Shown here in pieces: positions 32,253 to 42,593 of a stretch of DNA of 42,954 bases. Under the pieces are notes generated by a model that was not told the DNA's origin, did no database searches, and saw only the letters and a list, made by a program, of their open reading frames with translations. Both the position numbers and the translations under genes were made by a program. The stretch is from Ilumatobacteraceae bacterium (GTDB taxonomy: Bacteria; Actinomycetota; Acidimicrobiia; Acidimicrobiales; Ilumatobacteraceae): contig JAJTEL010000005.1 in NCBI GenBank assembly GCA_021299715.1, positions 1-42,954 on the forward strand, read 5' to 3'. Within the stretch, counting starts at the first letter, position 1. Each line of letters begins with the position of its first letter.

Positions 32253-33361
32253 CGGAACGAGAACACCTTGGTTGGCCCGCCTTCAAGTGCAGGCAAGTAA
32301 CCGCGTTCTCGAAGAATTGGCATAACACCTTCACCAAACCAGTACGCCTCTTCAAGGTGCGGGTAACCGGACATGATGAATGCGTCGATTCCTAGGTTGT
32401 GGTACTCGACAATACGGTCTGCAACTTCTTCATAACTTCCCACTAGTGCTGTGCCAACACCACCGCGCACAAGTCCAATACCTGCCCACACGTTGGGGTG
32501 AATCTCTAACTTGTCAAGATCTCCGCCATGTAGATCAAACTGGCGACGCTGACCAACAGATTGAGTCTTTAAGAAGTCTTCTCTAGCGGTCGCAATTGCA
32601 TCGGGAGACATTGACGACAATATTCCGTTCGCAACAGACCATGCTTCTTCACTGGTAGGACGAGCAATGGTGTGAAAACGAATGCCAAAGCGCACTCTGC
32701 GGCCGTGTGCTGCTGCTTTTGCAGCAACGCGTTCGTGGCGTTCCTTAATTGCCTCAGGTGTCTCACCCCACGATAAATACAGGTCTACGTTTTCTGCAGC
32801 GACATTTTCGGCTGCATCACTTGCTCCACCAAAGTAAATAGGCGGAACTGGGTTTGGAATCTCGCGAGTTGTTGCGTTCTCTACTTCAAAGAATTTTCCT
32901 TTGAATGTGAACGGCTCACCGCTCCACGCGCCACGCATGACTTTTACAAACTCACCTGTGCGTTCGTAACGAGTTTCTTTGTCTTCTGATACACCGAAAC
33001 GAAGAAGTTCTGTTTGTTCAGCACCCGTCACGATGTTGACAAGGCAACGACCGTTTGACATGCGTTGCATGGTGCTTGCCATTTGGGCAGCCAAGGTTGG
33101 TGTCAGCAATGCGGGGCGGAACGCCACCAAGAACTTGATGCGTGATGTGAGCGGAATAATGGATGATGTTGCCAGCCATGCATCTTCACAGCCGGTGCCG
33201 CATGGGGTAAGAAGGGCTTCAAAACCTAGGTTTTCACACGCTGTTGCTACTTGAGCCAAGTACTCGTGGCTGGGGGCGCGATTAACGGAGTTCTCGTCTG
33301 GGAGAACATCACGAGAGTCTCCGCCAGTGGGAAGGAACCAATTCATTTCAATCATGTGCAT
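32249..33361 (-). CDS. ssuD: FMNH2-dependent alkanesulfonate monooxygenase-like protein (SsuD-like, LLM family)
   Basis: A 370-residue luciferase-like flavin monooxygenase. The N-terminus MNWFLPTGGDSRDV, the GTGCEDAWLATSSIIPLTSRI stretch and PALLTPTLAAQMASTMQRMSNGRCLVNIVTG closely follow SsuD, which cleaves alkanesulfonates to an aldehyde and sulfite. I start at the ATG 33361-33359, preceded by AAAGGA; the frame is open for 27 further codons. It lies 10 bases after the YeiH-like gene. No sulfonate ABC importer is in the window, so uptake must be encoded elsewhere. Confidence 0.85.
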   Translation of the reverse strand: MHMIEMNWFLPTGGDSRDVLPDENSVNRAPSHEYLAQVATACENLGFEALLTPCGTGCEDAWLATSSIIPLTSRIKFLVAFRPALLTPTLAAQMASTMQRMSNGRCLVNIVTGAEQTELLRFGVSEDKETRYERTGEFVKVMRGAWSGEPFTFKGKFFEVENATTREIPNPVPPIYFGGASDAAENVAAENVDLYLSWGETPEAIKERHERVAAKAAAHGRRVRFGIRFHTIARPTSEEAWSVANGILSSMSPDAIATAREDFLKTQSVGQRRQFDLHGGDLDKLEIHPNVWAGIGLVRGGVGTALVGSYEEVADRIVEYHNLGIDAFIMSGYPHLEEAYWFGEGVMPILRERGYLPALEGGPTKVFSFR

Positions 33362-33371
33362 GTCCTTTTGA

Positions 33372-34394
33372 TTAGAAGTCGAGTGGGATGAGTCGAATAG
33401 TGGCGAGCGATGTTCCCATGACGAGTAGCCATGAGAAAACACCTAAGAGCAATGGTCGTGCTCCAAGAATGCGTAACTTGCTGAATTTCACACTTGCGCC
33501 AAGCCCTACTAACGCAAGAGCAAGGAGAATCTTTTCGATGTTCTTTGACCACGACAGAACATCGGCAGACAGTACATCAGTAGTGCGAACACACACCATG
33601 ACAAGAAACAAAACAATAAACATTGGCAGGGGAGAGACACGTTGTTCGTGTGAGTGCGGTTCTTGTTTTGCACTGACACGTCGGTGGTTGTATGCATACA
33701 TTGCAACAAGGGGCGCAAGCAGCATGACGCGTGTCAGTTTCACAATGACCGCGCCCTTCAAAGATTCTGGTGAATACGCGGTTGATGTTGCCACCACTTG
33801 TGCAACGTCGTGTACAGCAGAACCGGCCCATAGTCCGAATCTCACATTTCCCATGTCGAAGAGATGGCCAATGATGGGGAGCATGAAAATGCTGACGGAT
33901 CCGAAGAGGGTGACAAGTGCAATGGCGTATGTTGCGTCTTCTTCGTCGCCATCAACTGCGCCTGTCATTGCACTGACCGCAGACACACCACAGATGGAGT
34001 ATCCCGTGGCAGTGAGGAGACCAAGACCCGGCGAGACACGAAGCCATTGGGCGATGAATTGTGTTCCGAAAAATGTGATGGCAACAACTGCGATGACTGC
34101 AACAAACCCTTTTCCACCTAGGTGGGCAACTTCGCGCAGTGACAACTGCAGTCCAAGCAACACAATTCCTGCGCGCAGAAGATGACGTGATGCAAACTTC
34201 AAACCTGCATCGGTGTAAGTGGGAAGAAGACCTGAGTTGCCCAGCAGAACACCGAGAACCAGAGAGACAGTCAGCGCTGACACGCCCGATGCCAGTTCAT
34301 GAACTGCGAACCCGACCGCCACGGCAACCCCGGCCACGGCAAGCCCTGGCAACATGGCACCAGTGCGTGAAGGCATCCCCCGAAGCGACAGCAT
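33372..34394 (-). CDS. yeiH: YeiH/UPF0324-family putative sulfate exporter
   Basis: About 340 residues with about ten spans. The family stretches GLAVAGVAVAVGFAVHEL, LVLGVLLGNSGLLP, AGIVLLGLQLSLREV and GYSICGVSAVSAMTGAVDG are present. YeiH-type proteins are annotated as putative sulfate/sulfite exporters, which fits release of sulfite by the SsuD-like enzyme. I start at the ATG 34394-34392, immediately after a perfect 15-base palindrome; an ATG at 34376 is an alternative, and the frame is open upstream to 34559. It is the first gene of the four-gene operon. Confidence 0.85.
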   Translation of the reverse strand: MLSLRGMPSRTGAMLPGLAVAGVAVAVGFAVHELASGVSALTVSLVLGVLLGNSGLLPTYTDAGLKFASRHLLRAGIVLLGLQLSLREVAHLGGKGFVAVIAVVAITFFGTQFIAQWLRVSPGLGLLTATGYSICGVSAVSAMTGAVDGDEEDATYAIALVTLFGSVSIFMLPIIGHLFDMGNVRFGLWAGSAVHDVAQVVATSTAYSPESLKGAVIVKLTRVMLLAPLVAMYAYNHRRVSAKQEPHSHEQRVSPLPMFIVLFLVMVCVRTTDVLSADVLSWSKNIEKILLALALVGLGASVKFSKLRILGARPLLLGVFSWLLVMGTSLATIRLIPLDF

Positions 34395-34409
34395 GTTAGA
34401 CACTCTAAC
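34395..34409. promoter_or_regulatory. Perfect inverted repeat GTTAGA-CAC-TCTAAC
   Basis: A 6+3+6-base inverted repeat abuts the yeiH ATG and lies in the short gap to the divergent sulfatase-fold gene. Its position would let a repressor block the operon; the TetR protein encoded by the operon's last gene is the candidate. This is inference. Confidence 0.55.
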
Positions 34410-34490
34410 TATTGAATGCCGCCATGGCGCTATTTGCTGAAATCCTTGTCCCGCAGGGGCTGGCGGGCTGTGCGCCGTAGGGTTGACGCC

Positions 34491-36761
34491 GTGAAGCTGT
34501 CCGTAACCGCCCGCAGATTTGCCGTGTACGTGGCGCTCTGCACGGTTGCCTTGGCACAACCCTTACTTCAGTTGTACTCCCAGAACGTGGCCATCTTTGC
34601 GGCTGCCAATTACGAAGGCGCCATTGTGGTGTGGTTCGCCCTGGTGGTTCTGGTGGTGCCCCCACTTTTTCTCATTGCGTTCGACGCCCTGGCTCAGGCA
34701 GTGGTTCCGCGCTTCCACAATCAGGTGCATTACGCATTGGTCTTTGTGGGCCTGTGGGCAGTTGTCTCGGTGATTGCCCGATCCGTTTCGTTCGGGCCAT
34801 GGATTCTTGATGCAGCGTTCACTGCAGCAATTGCCGCCGGGTTACTCACGGCCTTCCTGCGTTTTTCTGTCATTCAAAGTTGGATTGCTTTGCTGTCGCC
34901 ACTGGCTCTTGTGGTGGCGATGGTGTTTGGCGTGTCTGCCAAGTCGGTTATTGCGCCACCTGAAGCAGAAGTACTCAACATCAAGTCATCATCAACGCCA
35001 GACACCGCTGGTCCAGGAACATTGAAAGAACAAGTGAGTGTTCTATGGATTGTTCTGGATGAGGCTCCCTTGTTTCCACTTCTCACCACGCAAGGCGAGG
35101 TGAACGCAGAACGTTTTCCTGGGTTTGCAGAACTTGCTGCAACATCAACGTGGTATCGAAACGTTATTGCAACATCACAAACAACTACAGACGCAGTGCC
35201 AGCCATGTTGACGGGAAAATTTCCAAGGTCTGGTGTTGGTCCAGTTCTTGCGAATCATCCAAAGAATTTGTTCACACTTATGAACGGCCATCTTTCAATG
35301 GATGCACATGAAGTAGTGACTGCGCTTTGTCCCAAAAAAGTGTGTTCGAAGGTATCGGTGACTGGTGGCGAACACATAGCGAACCCCACCGGAGACGTGA
35401 GTAACACCACAAGCACCTCCATTGCACAAGAAGACATAGTGACAACTAAGCCCCGAACGCCTTTTTCATCATTTTTGAAAGATGCATTTGTTGTGGTGGG
35501 TCACAAGATTCTTCCTGAAGGTTTACGTGAAAAACTTCCTGCCATTGATGAAGGATGGGGAGGTTTTGGAAACGCAGACAATGTTGAAGATGTTGAAGAG
35601 TCGGTAGACACCACTATTCCCACTGGGCCTACCACAACACTTCCACTCACAGAAGAAGTTCAAGAACGCGCCAACAACACAACAGTGACGGAGTGGGAAG
35701 ACGGTGGCCCACAAACACAAATTCCTGTTGTTGAAGGCATTATTTCTCGTGCCGCACGTGCAGACCGACCAACTCTTCACTTTGCGCACGCACTAATTCC
35801 ACATAGACCATGGGTGCTAGCACCCGATATGCGTGCCGGAGTTCAGTTGCCGTTAGACAAGCGCCCCATTGAACTTATAGATGGCCGCCGTGATCGCTTA
35901 CAAGTTCATCTCAGTCAATACGCCGCGACCGATTCTGTTATTTCACAGATGCTGAGCACCATGAAGAAATCGGCAAATTGGAATCGCACCATGATCATTG
36001 TTACTGCAGATCATGGCATCACTTTTCAAGAAGGTCAGAGCCACAGAAAAGAAGTGAATGTGAACAGCCCAGGCACATTGGAAGATTTGTACCGTGTTCC
36101 GTTGTTCATTAAGTATCCCGACCAAACTGGCCCCGTTGTCTCTGATTGCACTGCATCACCTATAGATCTTCTGGCAACGGTGAGTGCTGCTACGGGAATT
36201 GATGCCGGTTGGGAAACAGATGGCGCCGACCTTCGCACTGCATGCCCACGCCGAACATCTCGCACCGTCATTTGGCCAGATGGTTCCCACGCAATGTCTA
36301 CGACATTTGCAGCTGTGATGAAGCGAGTGGAGTATTACAACGCGTGGATTAACGCGAATGGAAACGTAGACGACATTTATCGCGGAGGATTAAGCGGGTC
36401 GCTTGTGGGCACACAAGTACCAGTTACTGCTGCAACAGAGTCTGGGTTGCGTTGGAGTCTGAAAGAAGAAAGTACATATCAGACCGCTGGAACAGGTCGA
36501 TTTGCACCAGTGGTAACGCGCTCACGGGGCACGCTGTCTGCAACACGAACATTCTCTCTACAGGAAGAAGCTTTGTTGGTACTTGATGGAGTGGTGTTTG
36601 GAGTTGTGTCTGAGTTGGCGGGACTAAAGAAGGGCACAAGCACAGAGTTCACTTCTATTCCCATGTCTCGTTTGCACACACCGGGTAAACACACCGTTGA
36701 GTTGTGGGTGGCAAATTGGGCCGACCCCGCAGCACCAGTGCTACAGCGTGTAGTGAAGTAA
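34491..36761 (+). CDS. Membrane-anchored alkaline-phosphatase/sulfatase-superfamily protein
   Basis: About 756 residues. Five N-terminal membrane spans (about 10-160) precede an extracytoplasmic domain. Metal-binding and nucleophile motifs of the superfamily are visible: VLDEAPLFP, then TTTDAVPAMLTGK with a likely catalytic threonine, later HALIPHRPW and TADHGITFQEG, and VPLFIKYP. The arrangement resembles membrane sulfatase/phosphoethanolamine/glycerophosphate transferases (LtaS type). An internal acidic Thr-rich insertion with TTIPTGPTTTLP interrupts the domain. I prefer the GTG at 34491 (AGGG upstream); an ATG at 34416 is in frame but only 21 bases from the divergent yeiH start. Converges with radA. 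Confidence 0.82.
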   Translation: MKLSVTARRFAVYVALCTVALAQPLLQLYSQNVAIFAAANYEGAIVVWFALVVLVVPPLFLIAFDALAQAVVPRFHNQVHYALVFVGLWAVVSVIARSVSFGPWILDAAFTAAIAAGLLTAFLRFSVIQSWIALLSPLALVVAMVFGVSAKSVIAPPEAEVLNIKSSSTPDTAGPGTLKEQVSVLWIVLDEAPLFPLLTTQGEVNAERFPGFAELAATSTWYRNVIATSQTTTDAVPAMLTGKFPRSGVGPVLANHPKNLFTLMNGHLSMDAHEVVTALCPKKVCSKVSVTGGEHIANPTGDVSNTTSTSIAQEDIVTTKPRTPFSSFLKDAFVVVGHKILPEGLREKLPAIDEGWGGFGNADNVEDVEESVDTTIPTGPTTTLPLTEEVQERANNTTVTEWEDGGPQTQIPVVEGIISRAARADRPTLHFAHALIPHRPWVLAPDMRAGVQLPLDKRPIELIDGRRDRLQVHLSQYAATDSVISQMLSTMKKSANWNRTMIIVTADHGITFQEGQSHRKEVNVNSPGTLEDLYRVPLFIKYPDQTGPVVSDCTASPIDLLATVSAATGIDAGWETDGADLRTACPRRTSRTVIWPDGSHAMSTTFAAVMKRVEYYNAWINANGNVDDIYRGGLSGSLVGTQVPVTAATESGLRWSLKEESTYQTAGTGRFAPVVTRSRGTLSATRTFSLQEEALLVLDGVVFGVVSELAGLKKGTSTEFTSIPMSRLHTPGKHTVELWVANWADPAAPVLQRVVK

Positions 36762-36768
36762 CGCGGAG

Positions 36769-38139
36769 TTACTGCTGCGACGTAAGCCCAGCAAGTGCAA
36801 TTGCCTCGTTCAAGGTACTGGCACGTTTTACTTTGATGCCAACATTGATGTCGGGTGCACTGGCAGGAACAATTGCCTGCATGAAACCAAGTCGTGCTGC
36901 TTCGTTGAGGCGTTGACCAAGATGACCTACTTGGCGAACTTCTCCGGCAAGCCCAACCTCACCCATAACAACAAGATCTGCAGGGAGCGGAATGTTGCTA
37001 ATGGCCGAGACCAATGCAAGACATAAGCCAAGGTCTGCGGCAGGCTCACCAAGTTTGACGCCACCCACAACAGATGCATACACCTCGTGACCCGCAAGGC
37101 TGATGCGTGCGCGACGTTCTAAAACTGCAAGCAACATAGACAAACGACCAGAGTCGACGCCCTGTGCGCTTCGCCGTGCAGGAACCGCGGAGTTAACGTC
37201 ATTGGTAAGGGTTTGTAGTTCGACCAGAAGCGGACGTTGGCCTTCAATGGTGGGAACAACAACAGAACCAGGAACGCCTGTGCGACGGTCTGTGAGGAAT
37301 AGTTGACTTGCGTCGGGAACACCGGATAATCCGGTTTCGGTCATTTCAAACAATCCAAGTTCGTTGGTGGGGCCGAAGCGGTGCTTTGCGGCGCGTAATA
37401 GACGCAGTGCGTTGTGGCGCTCGCCTTCGAATGACAGAACGGTGTCGACAACATGTTCGAGTACACGTGGGCCAGCGAGACCGCCCTCTTTGGTGACATG
37501 ACCGACTATGACAATGCTGACATTGCGACGCTTTGCTTCTTGCACTAACCGATGTGCACAGCCGCGAACTTGTACGACAGACCCAGGTGCAGAAGAGAGG
37601 TCGGGGTCGACAACAGTTTGGATGGAGTCGATAACTACAAGCGATGGCGCAATTTTGTCTATGGCCGCGACGATGTTGGGTAGCGACATTTCTGGCAACA
37701 ACCACAGCTGTTCACTGACTGCACCAAGGCGGTCGGCGCGAAGACGAACTTGCTGTGCGCTTTCTTCGGCGGTGACGTACAGCGTTGGGCCAGTGGTATT
37801 GGCTAACAGTTGCAACAGCAGAGTGCTTTTTCCGATGCCAGGTTCTCCACCTAACAACGTGACGGACCCTGGGACCAAACCGCCACCAAGTACGCGATCG
37901 AGTTCACCAATTCCGGTGGAGAGTGGATTGCTGAGTTGTGTGTCTACGTTGCCAATGGGCGTGGCTTCACCAGGAGGAACCAGTGCTAGGCCGGCAGCAA
38001 GGGTGACAAGAGAATCTTCGGGGCCTTCAACGTCTTCAACCAAAGAGTTCCACGCGCCGCACGCCAAACACTTTCCGGACCACTTGGGGAAAGAGGCTCC
38101 GCATTCGGAGCAACGATGAACGAGCTTTAGTTTTGCCAC
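36769..38139 (-). CDS. radA: DNA repair protein RadA
   Basis: A 456-residue RecA-like branch-migration protein. It has the N-terminal zinc finger C10/C13/C24/C27 (CSECG and CLACG), Walker A GGEPGIGKST (97-106), the RadA-specific motif at 252-256 reading KHRFG (E. coli form KNRFG), and a C-terminal Lon-protease-like domain with VGGVKLGEPAADLGLCLALVS. It processes recombination intermediates and restarts forks. Downstream of an LppM-like lipoprotein and ClpC on the minus strand, in the order seen in other actinobacteria. The start ATG is 10 bases after the LppM-like gene's stop. Confidence 0.95.
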   Translation of the reverse strand: MAKLKLVHRCSECGASFPKWSGKCLACGAWNSLVEDVEGPEDSLVTLAAGLALVPPGEATPIGNVDTQLSNPLSTGIGELDRVLGGGLVPGSVTLLGGEPGIGKSTLLLQLLANTTGPTLYVTAEESAQQVRLRADRLGAVSEQLWLLPEMSLPNIVAAIDKIAPSLVVIDSIQTVVDPDLSSAPGSVVQVRGCAHRLVQEAKRRNVSIVIVGHVTKEGGLAGPRVLEHVVDTVLSFEGERHNALRLLRAAKHRFGPTNELGLFEMTETGLSGVPDASQLFLTDRRTGVPGSVVVPTIEGQRPLLVELQTLTNDVNSAVPARRSAQGVDSGRLSMLLAVLERRARISLAGHEVYASVVGGVKLGEPAADLGLCLALVSAISNIPLPADLVVMGEVGLAGEVRQVGHLGQRLNEAARLGFMQAIVPASAPDINVGIKVKRASTLNEAIALAGLTSQQ

Positions 38140-38149
38140 GACGGTGACA

Positions 38150-38941
38150 TTACAAGCGGGGTGTGCGCTGGCGACGATTGCGCGCGTTGAACACCAATAA
38201 CAACAAAATGGCAGTTCCTGCTATCCACAACACCAGCAATGCCAGAAGAAGAGTGCGAGCAACGCGAGAGATGCTGGAGCCCACCGCAACGTGAGTAGAA
38301 GTTGTAGCCACGTCTACTTTGGAGCCATCCATAGGAATGCGCCACGTGATGGTTCCGTTGTCTTGAAGACCAGTAGTGGCGTCGATACTGCCGGGAAGTT
38401 GTGCTGTGAAGGTGACACTGACTGCGTCGCCAAGATCGAGACCTGCATCGGATACTTCGGCGGCATACGGCGAAACCCCCAGCAAGTCGAGTGCACCGTC
38501 GTCAATAAAACTATTGAGGCCGCCCGTTACTTCTAACTTGCCTGCAAGTGTCCACGTGCTGTTTGTGTCTTTCCCGGTTCGGGTGACCAGCATGTCGTGA
38601 AGTGGTCCACGGCTTTCGCTGACTTGGGCCAAGATGGCCGTTGCAGCCTCTGGTGTAGAGAACGAATGCGTGAGTTCAATGGAGAGGCCACCAGTTTTTG
38701 TCTTGGTGGGACCCTCTACTTTCCAGCCAGCCTTTTCAAGGTCGTCGGTGCGAATGTCTTGTGCAAGAGATGGCGCTTTGGCCACAACATTTTTGTCTGC
38801 AGTGACAATAACCGTGACAGAACCTGAACCGTTTGGGTTCACCTTCAATGACACAGTTTGGTCAACACGGCATGACGACAGAAGAACAACTGCGCAGGCA
38901 GCAACGGCAACTCGTGAAAGTGTGGTTCGCAGTGAAGTCAC
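38150..38941 (-). CDS. LppM-like lipoprotein (DUF3153 type)
   Basis: A 263-residue lipoprotein with lipobox VVLLSSC (C24). The beta-rich core begins VSLKVNPNGSGSVTVIVTADK, characteristic of LppM-domain proteins in actinobacteria, and a single C-terminal span (LLLALLVLWIAGTAILLLL) ends with a basic tail NARNRRQRTP. LppM domains affect phagosome interactions in mycobacteria, but no function is clear here. It lies between clpC (upstream) and radA on the same strand and is probably co-transcribed. Confidence 0.82.
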   Translation of the reverse strand: MTSLRTTLSRVAVAACAVVLLSSCRVDQTVSLKVNPNGSGSVTVIVTADKNVVAKAPSLAQDIRTDDLEKAGWKVEGPTKTKTGGLSIELTHSFSTPEAATAILAQVSESRGPLHDMLVTRTGKDTNSTWTLAGKLEVTGGLNSFIDDGALDLLGVSPYAAEVSDAGLDLGDAVSVTFTAQLPGSIDATTGLQDNGTITWRIPMDGSKVDVATTSTHVAVGSSISRVARTLLLALLVLWIAGTAILLLLVFNARNRRQRTPRL

Positions 38942-38950
38942 AAAGACTGT

Positions 38951-41497
38951 TTAGTCGGTGGAGTCGGCGTCGCCCACAAGCGGTGGTTCGCTAGGCGCAA
39001 CAAAACCTTCTACGGCACGGAACACAATGTGCTTCTTGCCTGGGTTTTCTGGGTCGTCCTCGGCATCGACAACGATGATTTGGCCAGCGTTGAACTGCTT
39101 GTAGAGGATTTTTTCCGAGAGCGCGTCTTCAACATGGCGCTGAATGGCGCGACGAAGCGGACGAGCACCCAACTGCGGGTCGTAACCAACAGTGGCGAGG
39201 AATTCCTTGGCGCCTTGAGTGAGCTCAATTCCAAGACCTTGCGACTCGAGTTGTGTTGCGAGGCGCTTGGTCATGAGATCGACCATCTGCAGAATTTCTG
39301 GCATGCCGTGCTCGTGGAAGACGATTGTTTCGTCGACACGGTTCAAGAACTCTGGACGGAAGTGAGCCTTCAGTGCGTCGGTGACCTTGTCTTTCATACG
39401 TGCATATGACATGGCTTGGTCGCCAGTATTGAAGCCAACGTTTGCCTTGCGCAAATCTTGCGTACCCAAGTTTGACGTCATGATGAGAACGGTATTGCGG
39501 AAGTCAACGCTGCGTCCTTGGCTGTCGGTGAGACGACCTTCTTCAAGAATTTGAAGCAACGTGTTGAACACGTCGGGGTGCGCTTTTTCAATTTCGTCAA
39601 ACAACACTACGGAGAATGGCTTACGACGTACTGCCTCGGTGAGCTGGCCGCCTTCTTCGTATCCGACGTATCCGGGAGGGGAACCCACCAAACGGCTGAC
39701 GGTGTGCTTTTCCATGTATTCAGACATGTCGAGCGTGATAAGAGCTTGCTCGTCGCCAAACAAGAATTCAGCGAGAGTCTTTGCAAGTTCTGTTTTACCA
39801 ACACCGGTTGGTCCGAGGAAGATGAATGATCCGCTTGGACGACGTGGGTCTTTCAGACCGGCACGTGTACGACGAATACTTTGTGAGACTGCCTTGACTG
39901 CGTCTTCTTGACCGATGTAGCGCTTGCGCAGTTCGGTTTCCATATTGAGAAGTTTTTGGGTTTCTTCTTCGGTGAGTTTGTACACCGGAATACCTGTCCA
40001 AATGCTGAGAACTTCAGCAATTGCTTCTTCATCTACTTCGTCGAACAGGTTGATTCCCTGAGCCTTAATGTCTGCTTCTTTTGCAGACTTTTCTTCAAGA
40101 AGTTGACGTTCTTGGTCGCGCAAACGACCTGCGTCTTCAAAGCGCTGCTCTTCAATTGCCTTTTTCTTAGCGTCTTGAACTTCGGAGATCTTGGTTTCAA
40201 GTTCTTTCAAGTCGGGAGGTGTTTGCATGCGCTTAATGCGCAGACGTGAACCTGCTTCGTCGATGAGGTCGATGGCCTTGTCGGGAAGATGACGGTCGGA
40301 GATGTAACGGTCTGCCAAGTTGGCAGCAGCAACGATTGCTTGGTCTGTGATGGTGACGCGGTGGTGCGTTTCGTACTTGTCGCGGACACCTTTCAGAATT
40401 TCAATGGTGTGAGCAACAGTTGGCTCTTCCACTTTTACGGGCTGGAAACGACGTTCGAGTGCGGGATCTTTTTCAAGATGCTTGCGGTATTCGTCTGTTG
40501 TTGTTGCGCCAATTGTTTGCAGTTCTCCGCGAGCCAACATTGGCTTCAAGATGCTTGCAGCATCGATTGCGCCTTCTGCAGCACCAGCACCAACAAGAGT
40601 GTGGATTTCGTCGATGAACAACACGATGTCGCCGCGTGTCTTGATTTCTTTCAAGACTTTCTTCAGACGCTCTTCGAAGTCTCCGCGATAACGCGAACCT
40701 GCAACAAGTGCACCAAGGTCGAGTGTGTAGAGCTGCTTGTCTTTCAGCGTTTCGGGAATGTCGCCGGACACGATGCGTTGTGCAAGACCTTCGACTACTG
40801 CTGTTTTACCAACACCAGGTTCACCGATGAGAACAGGGTTGTTCTTGGTGCGGCGAGAAAGTATTTGCATGACGCGCTCTAGTTCGCGCTGACGACCAAT
40901 AACTGGGTCGAGCTTCTTGTCACGAGCGAGTTGAGTGAGGTTGCGACCGAACTGATCGAGAATTTGGCTTCCGCCCTTTTCGCCAGACTCTTCTTTTGAT
41001 CCGCTAGGGGCGGCTCCGGAACTTGGTGCGTCACCCTTTGATGCGGGGCCTTGGTACCCAGAGAGCAACTGAATAACTTGCTGGCGAACTTTTCCGAGGT
41101 CGGCGCCCAACTTGACAAGAACCTGAGTGGCAACGCCTTCACCTTCACGAAGGAGACCCAACAGAATGTGCTCGGTGCCGATGTAGTTGTGACCAAGTTG
41201 CAGCGCTTCGCGAAGCGACAGTTCGAGAACTTTCTTTGCACGTGGAGTGAAGGGAATGTGACCAGAAGGGGACGAGCCGCCTTGACCAATGATTTCTTCA
41301 ACTTGTGCGCGTACTGCTTCGAGAGAGATAGACAGCGACTCGAGTGCCTTGGCGGCAACGCCTTCACCTTCGTGGATGAGACCAAGAAGGATGTGCTCTG
41401 TGCCGATATATGAATGGTTGAGGAGACGTGCCTCTTCTTGGGCAAGTACGACAACCCTGCGGGCTCTGTCTGTGAAGCGTTCGAACAATGGGACCAC
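38951..41497 (-). CDS. clpC: ATP-dependent Clp protease ATPase ClpC
   Basis: An 848-residue Hsp100 ATPase. It shows two N-terminal Clp repeats ([10 protein letters not shown] at about 31-40 and again at 106-115), AAA1 Walker A GEPGVGKT (225-232), a UVR-type middle segment (about 440-470), AAA2 Walker A GPTGVGKT (562-569), [13 protein letters not shown] and the C-terminal [18 protein letters not shown]. It unfolds proteins for ClpP. Length and all motifs are normal. It is divergent from the polyprenyl synthase gene across about 80 bases. Confidence 0.97.
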   Translation of the reverse strand: MVPLFERFTDRARRVVVLAQEEARLLNHSYIGTEHILLGLIHEGEGVAAKALESLSISLEAVRAQVEEIIGQGGSSPSGHIPFTPRAKKVLELSLREALQLGHNYIGTEHILLGLLREGEGVATQVLVKLGADLGKVRQQVIQLLSGYQGPASKGDAPSSGAAPSGSKEESGEKGGSQILDQFGRNLTQLARDKKLDPVIGRQRELERVMQILSRRTKNNPVLIGEPGVGKTAVVEGLAQRIVSGDIPETLKDKQLYTLDLGALVAGSRYRGDFEERLKKVLKEIKTRGDIVLFIDEIHTLVGAGAAEGAIDAASILKPMLARGELQTIGATTTDEYRKHLEKDPALERRFQPVKVEEPTVAHTIEILKGVRDKYETHHRVTITDQAIVAAANLADRYISDRHLPDKAIDLIDEAGSRLRIKRMQTPPDLKELETKISEVQDAKKKAIEEQRFEDAGRLRDQERQLLEEKSAKEADIKAQGINLFDEVDEEAIAEVLSIWTGIPVYKLTEEETQKLLNMETELRKRYIGQEDAVKAVSQSIRRTRAGLKDPRRPSGSFIFLGPTGVGKTELAKTLAEFLFGDEQALITLDMSEYMEKHTVSRLVGSPPGYVGYEEGGQLTEAVRRKPFSVVLFDEIEKAHPDVFNTLLQILEEGRLTDSQGRSVDFRNTVLIMTSNLGTQDLRKANVGFNTGDQAMSYARMKDKVTDALKAHFRPEFLNRVDETIVFHEHGMPEILQMVDLMTKRLATQLESQGLGIELTQGAKEFLATVGYDPQLGARPLRRAIQRHVEDALSEKILYKQFNAGQIIVVDAEDDPENPGKKHIVFRAVEGFVAPSEPPLVGDADSTD

Positions 41498-41578
41498 CCC
41501 GTTTTGAATCGGTGGATACTGGTGTGAAGTGTATCGGTGGGAGAGGCAGGACCCCCGCAGACCCCTAACCTGTGGATT

Positions 41579-42556
41579 GTGACAGTTTCTCCGCTGCTCG
41601 GCCTGCCGACAATGGACTCAGACCGCCGGCGGGTTGAAGATGCCCTGCTGGCTTCTGTGCGTACACCCGATGCATACCTCACCGAAATTGCATCTCACCT
41701 CATTTCTGCAGGTGGAAAGCGACTTCGACCCGTTTTCACCATCGTTGCGTCTCAAGTAGGTACAGATGGTCCTGCATCTGAAGACGCCATTGCAGGTGGA
41801 ATTTCGTGCGAATTGGTGCATTTGGGATCTCTGTATCACGACGACGTGATGGACGAATCCACAACTCGTCGCGGAGTAGACACCGTGAACGCAAAGTGGG
41901 GAAACCTTCAAGCAATTCTGGCTGGTGACTTTTTGTTGGCTAAGGCGTCAGAAATTGCTGCTGGTCTGGGCACCGAAGTTGCGGCGCTTCTTGCGCGCAC
42001 AATTGGTCAGTTGTGCGAGGGACAAATTCTTGAACTTCGCCACACCTACAACGTGGCCCGTCCCGTCGATGCGTATTTGTCATCTATCAACGGAAAAACA
42101 GCGTCGTTGTATTCAACGGCCGCGCGAATTGGTGGTTTGGTGGCAGGTCATCCTCGCCCCGTCATCGATGCTCTGACGGCGTACGGAACTGCGTACGGAA
42201 TGGTGTTTCAAATTGTCGACGACGTTCTTGATCTCACTGCTACAGATGAACAATTGGGCAAGCCCGCAGGTCACGATATGGAAGAAGGCGTGTACACACT
42301 TCCGGTGTTACACACACTTGCCGCCGGCGGTGCTGCAGCGAGCGAACTGAACGCCATCTTGGGCAAGCCACTGAACCCAGTAGAGCGTGAAAAGGTTCTT
42401 GAGATTGTTCGTTCAAACGGTGGTGTACAAACCGCTATTGAACAAGCCAAATCATTTGTTAACGATGCTGAAGCCGCATGCGACGCTTTGCCAGCTAGTG
42501 CAACTACCTCAGCAATGAGAGAGGCCACGGCTGCGTTACTTGCAACCGTGGCCTAA
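41579..42556 (+). CDS. Polyprenyl diphosphate synthase
   Basis: About 325 residues of a trans-prenyl chain elongase. The aspartate-rich motifs are DDVMD (88-92) and DDVLD (214-218); GGKRLRP and the Q/K residues around them are normal. Such enzymes extend farnesyl diphosphate for menaquinone or carrier lipids; chain length cannot be read here. The GTG at 41579 is preferred; a GTG at 41537 is in frame but lengthens the N-terminus without conserved residues. Convergent with the OmpA-like gene. Confidence 0.9.
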   Translation: MTVSPLLGLPTMDSDRRRVEDALLASVRTPDAYLTEIASHLISAGGKRLRPVFTIVASQVGTDGPASEDAIAGGISCELVHLGSLYHDDVMDESTTRRGVDTVNAKWGNLQAILAGDFLLAKASEIAAGLGTEVAALLARTIGQLCEGQILELRHTYNVARPVDAYLSSINGKTASLYSTAARIGGLVAGHPRPVIDALTAYGTAYGMVFQIVDDVLDLTATDEQLGKPAGHDMEEGVYTLPVLHTLAAGGAAASELNAILGKPLNPVEREKVLEIVRSNGGVQTAIEQAKSFVNDAEAACDALPASATTSAMREATAALLATVA

Positions 42557-42593
42557 CCCAACGTTTCAGTTGTGCGCTAGCGCGCGCTACCCG

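Noticed and set aside
40289..40882. A 197-residue plus-strand ORF opposite clpC.
   Set aside because: It is antisense to a complete, well-conserved ClpC and has no recognisable domain or ribosome-binding site.
42578..42589. The palindrome TAGCGCGCGCTA as a terminator between convergent genes.
   Set aside because: Self-complementary without a loop or T-run; it may be incidental, so I do not call a terminator.
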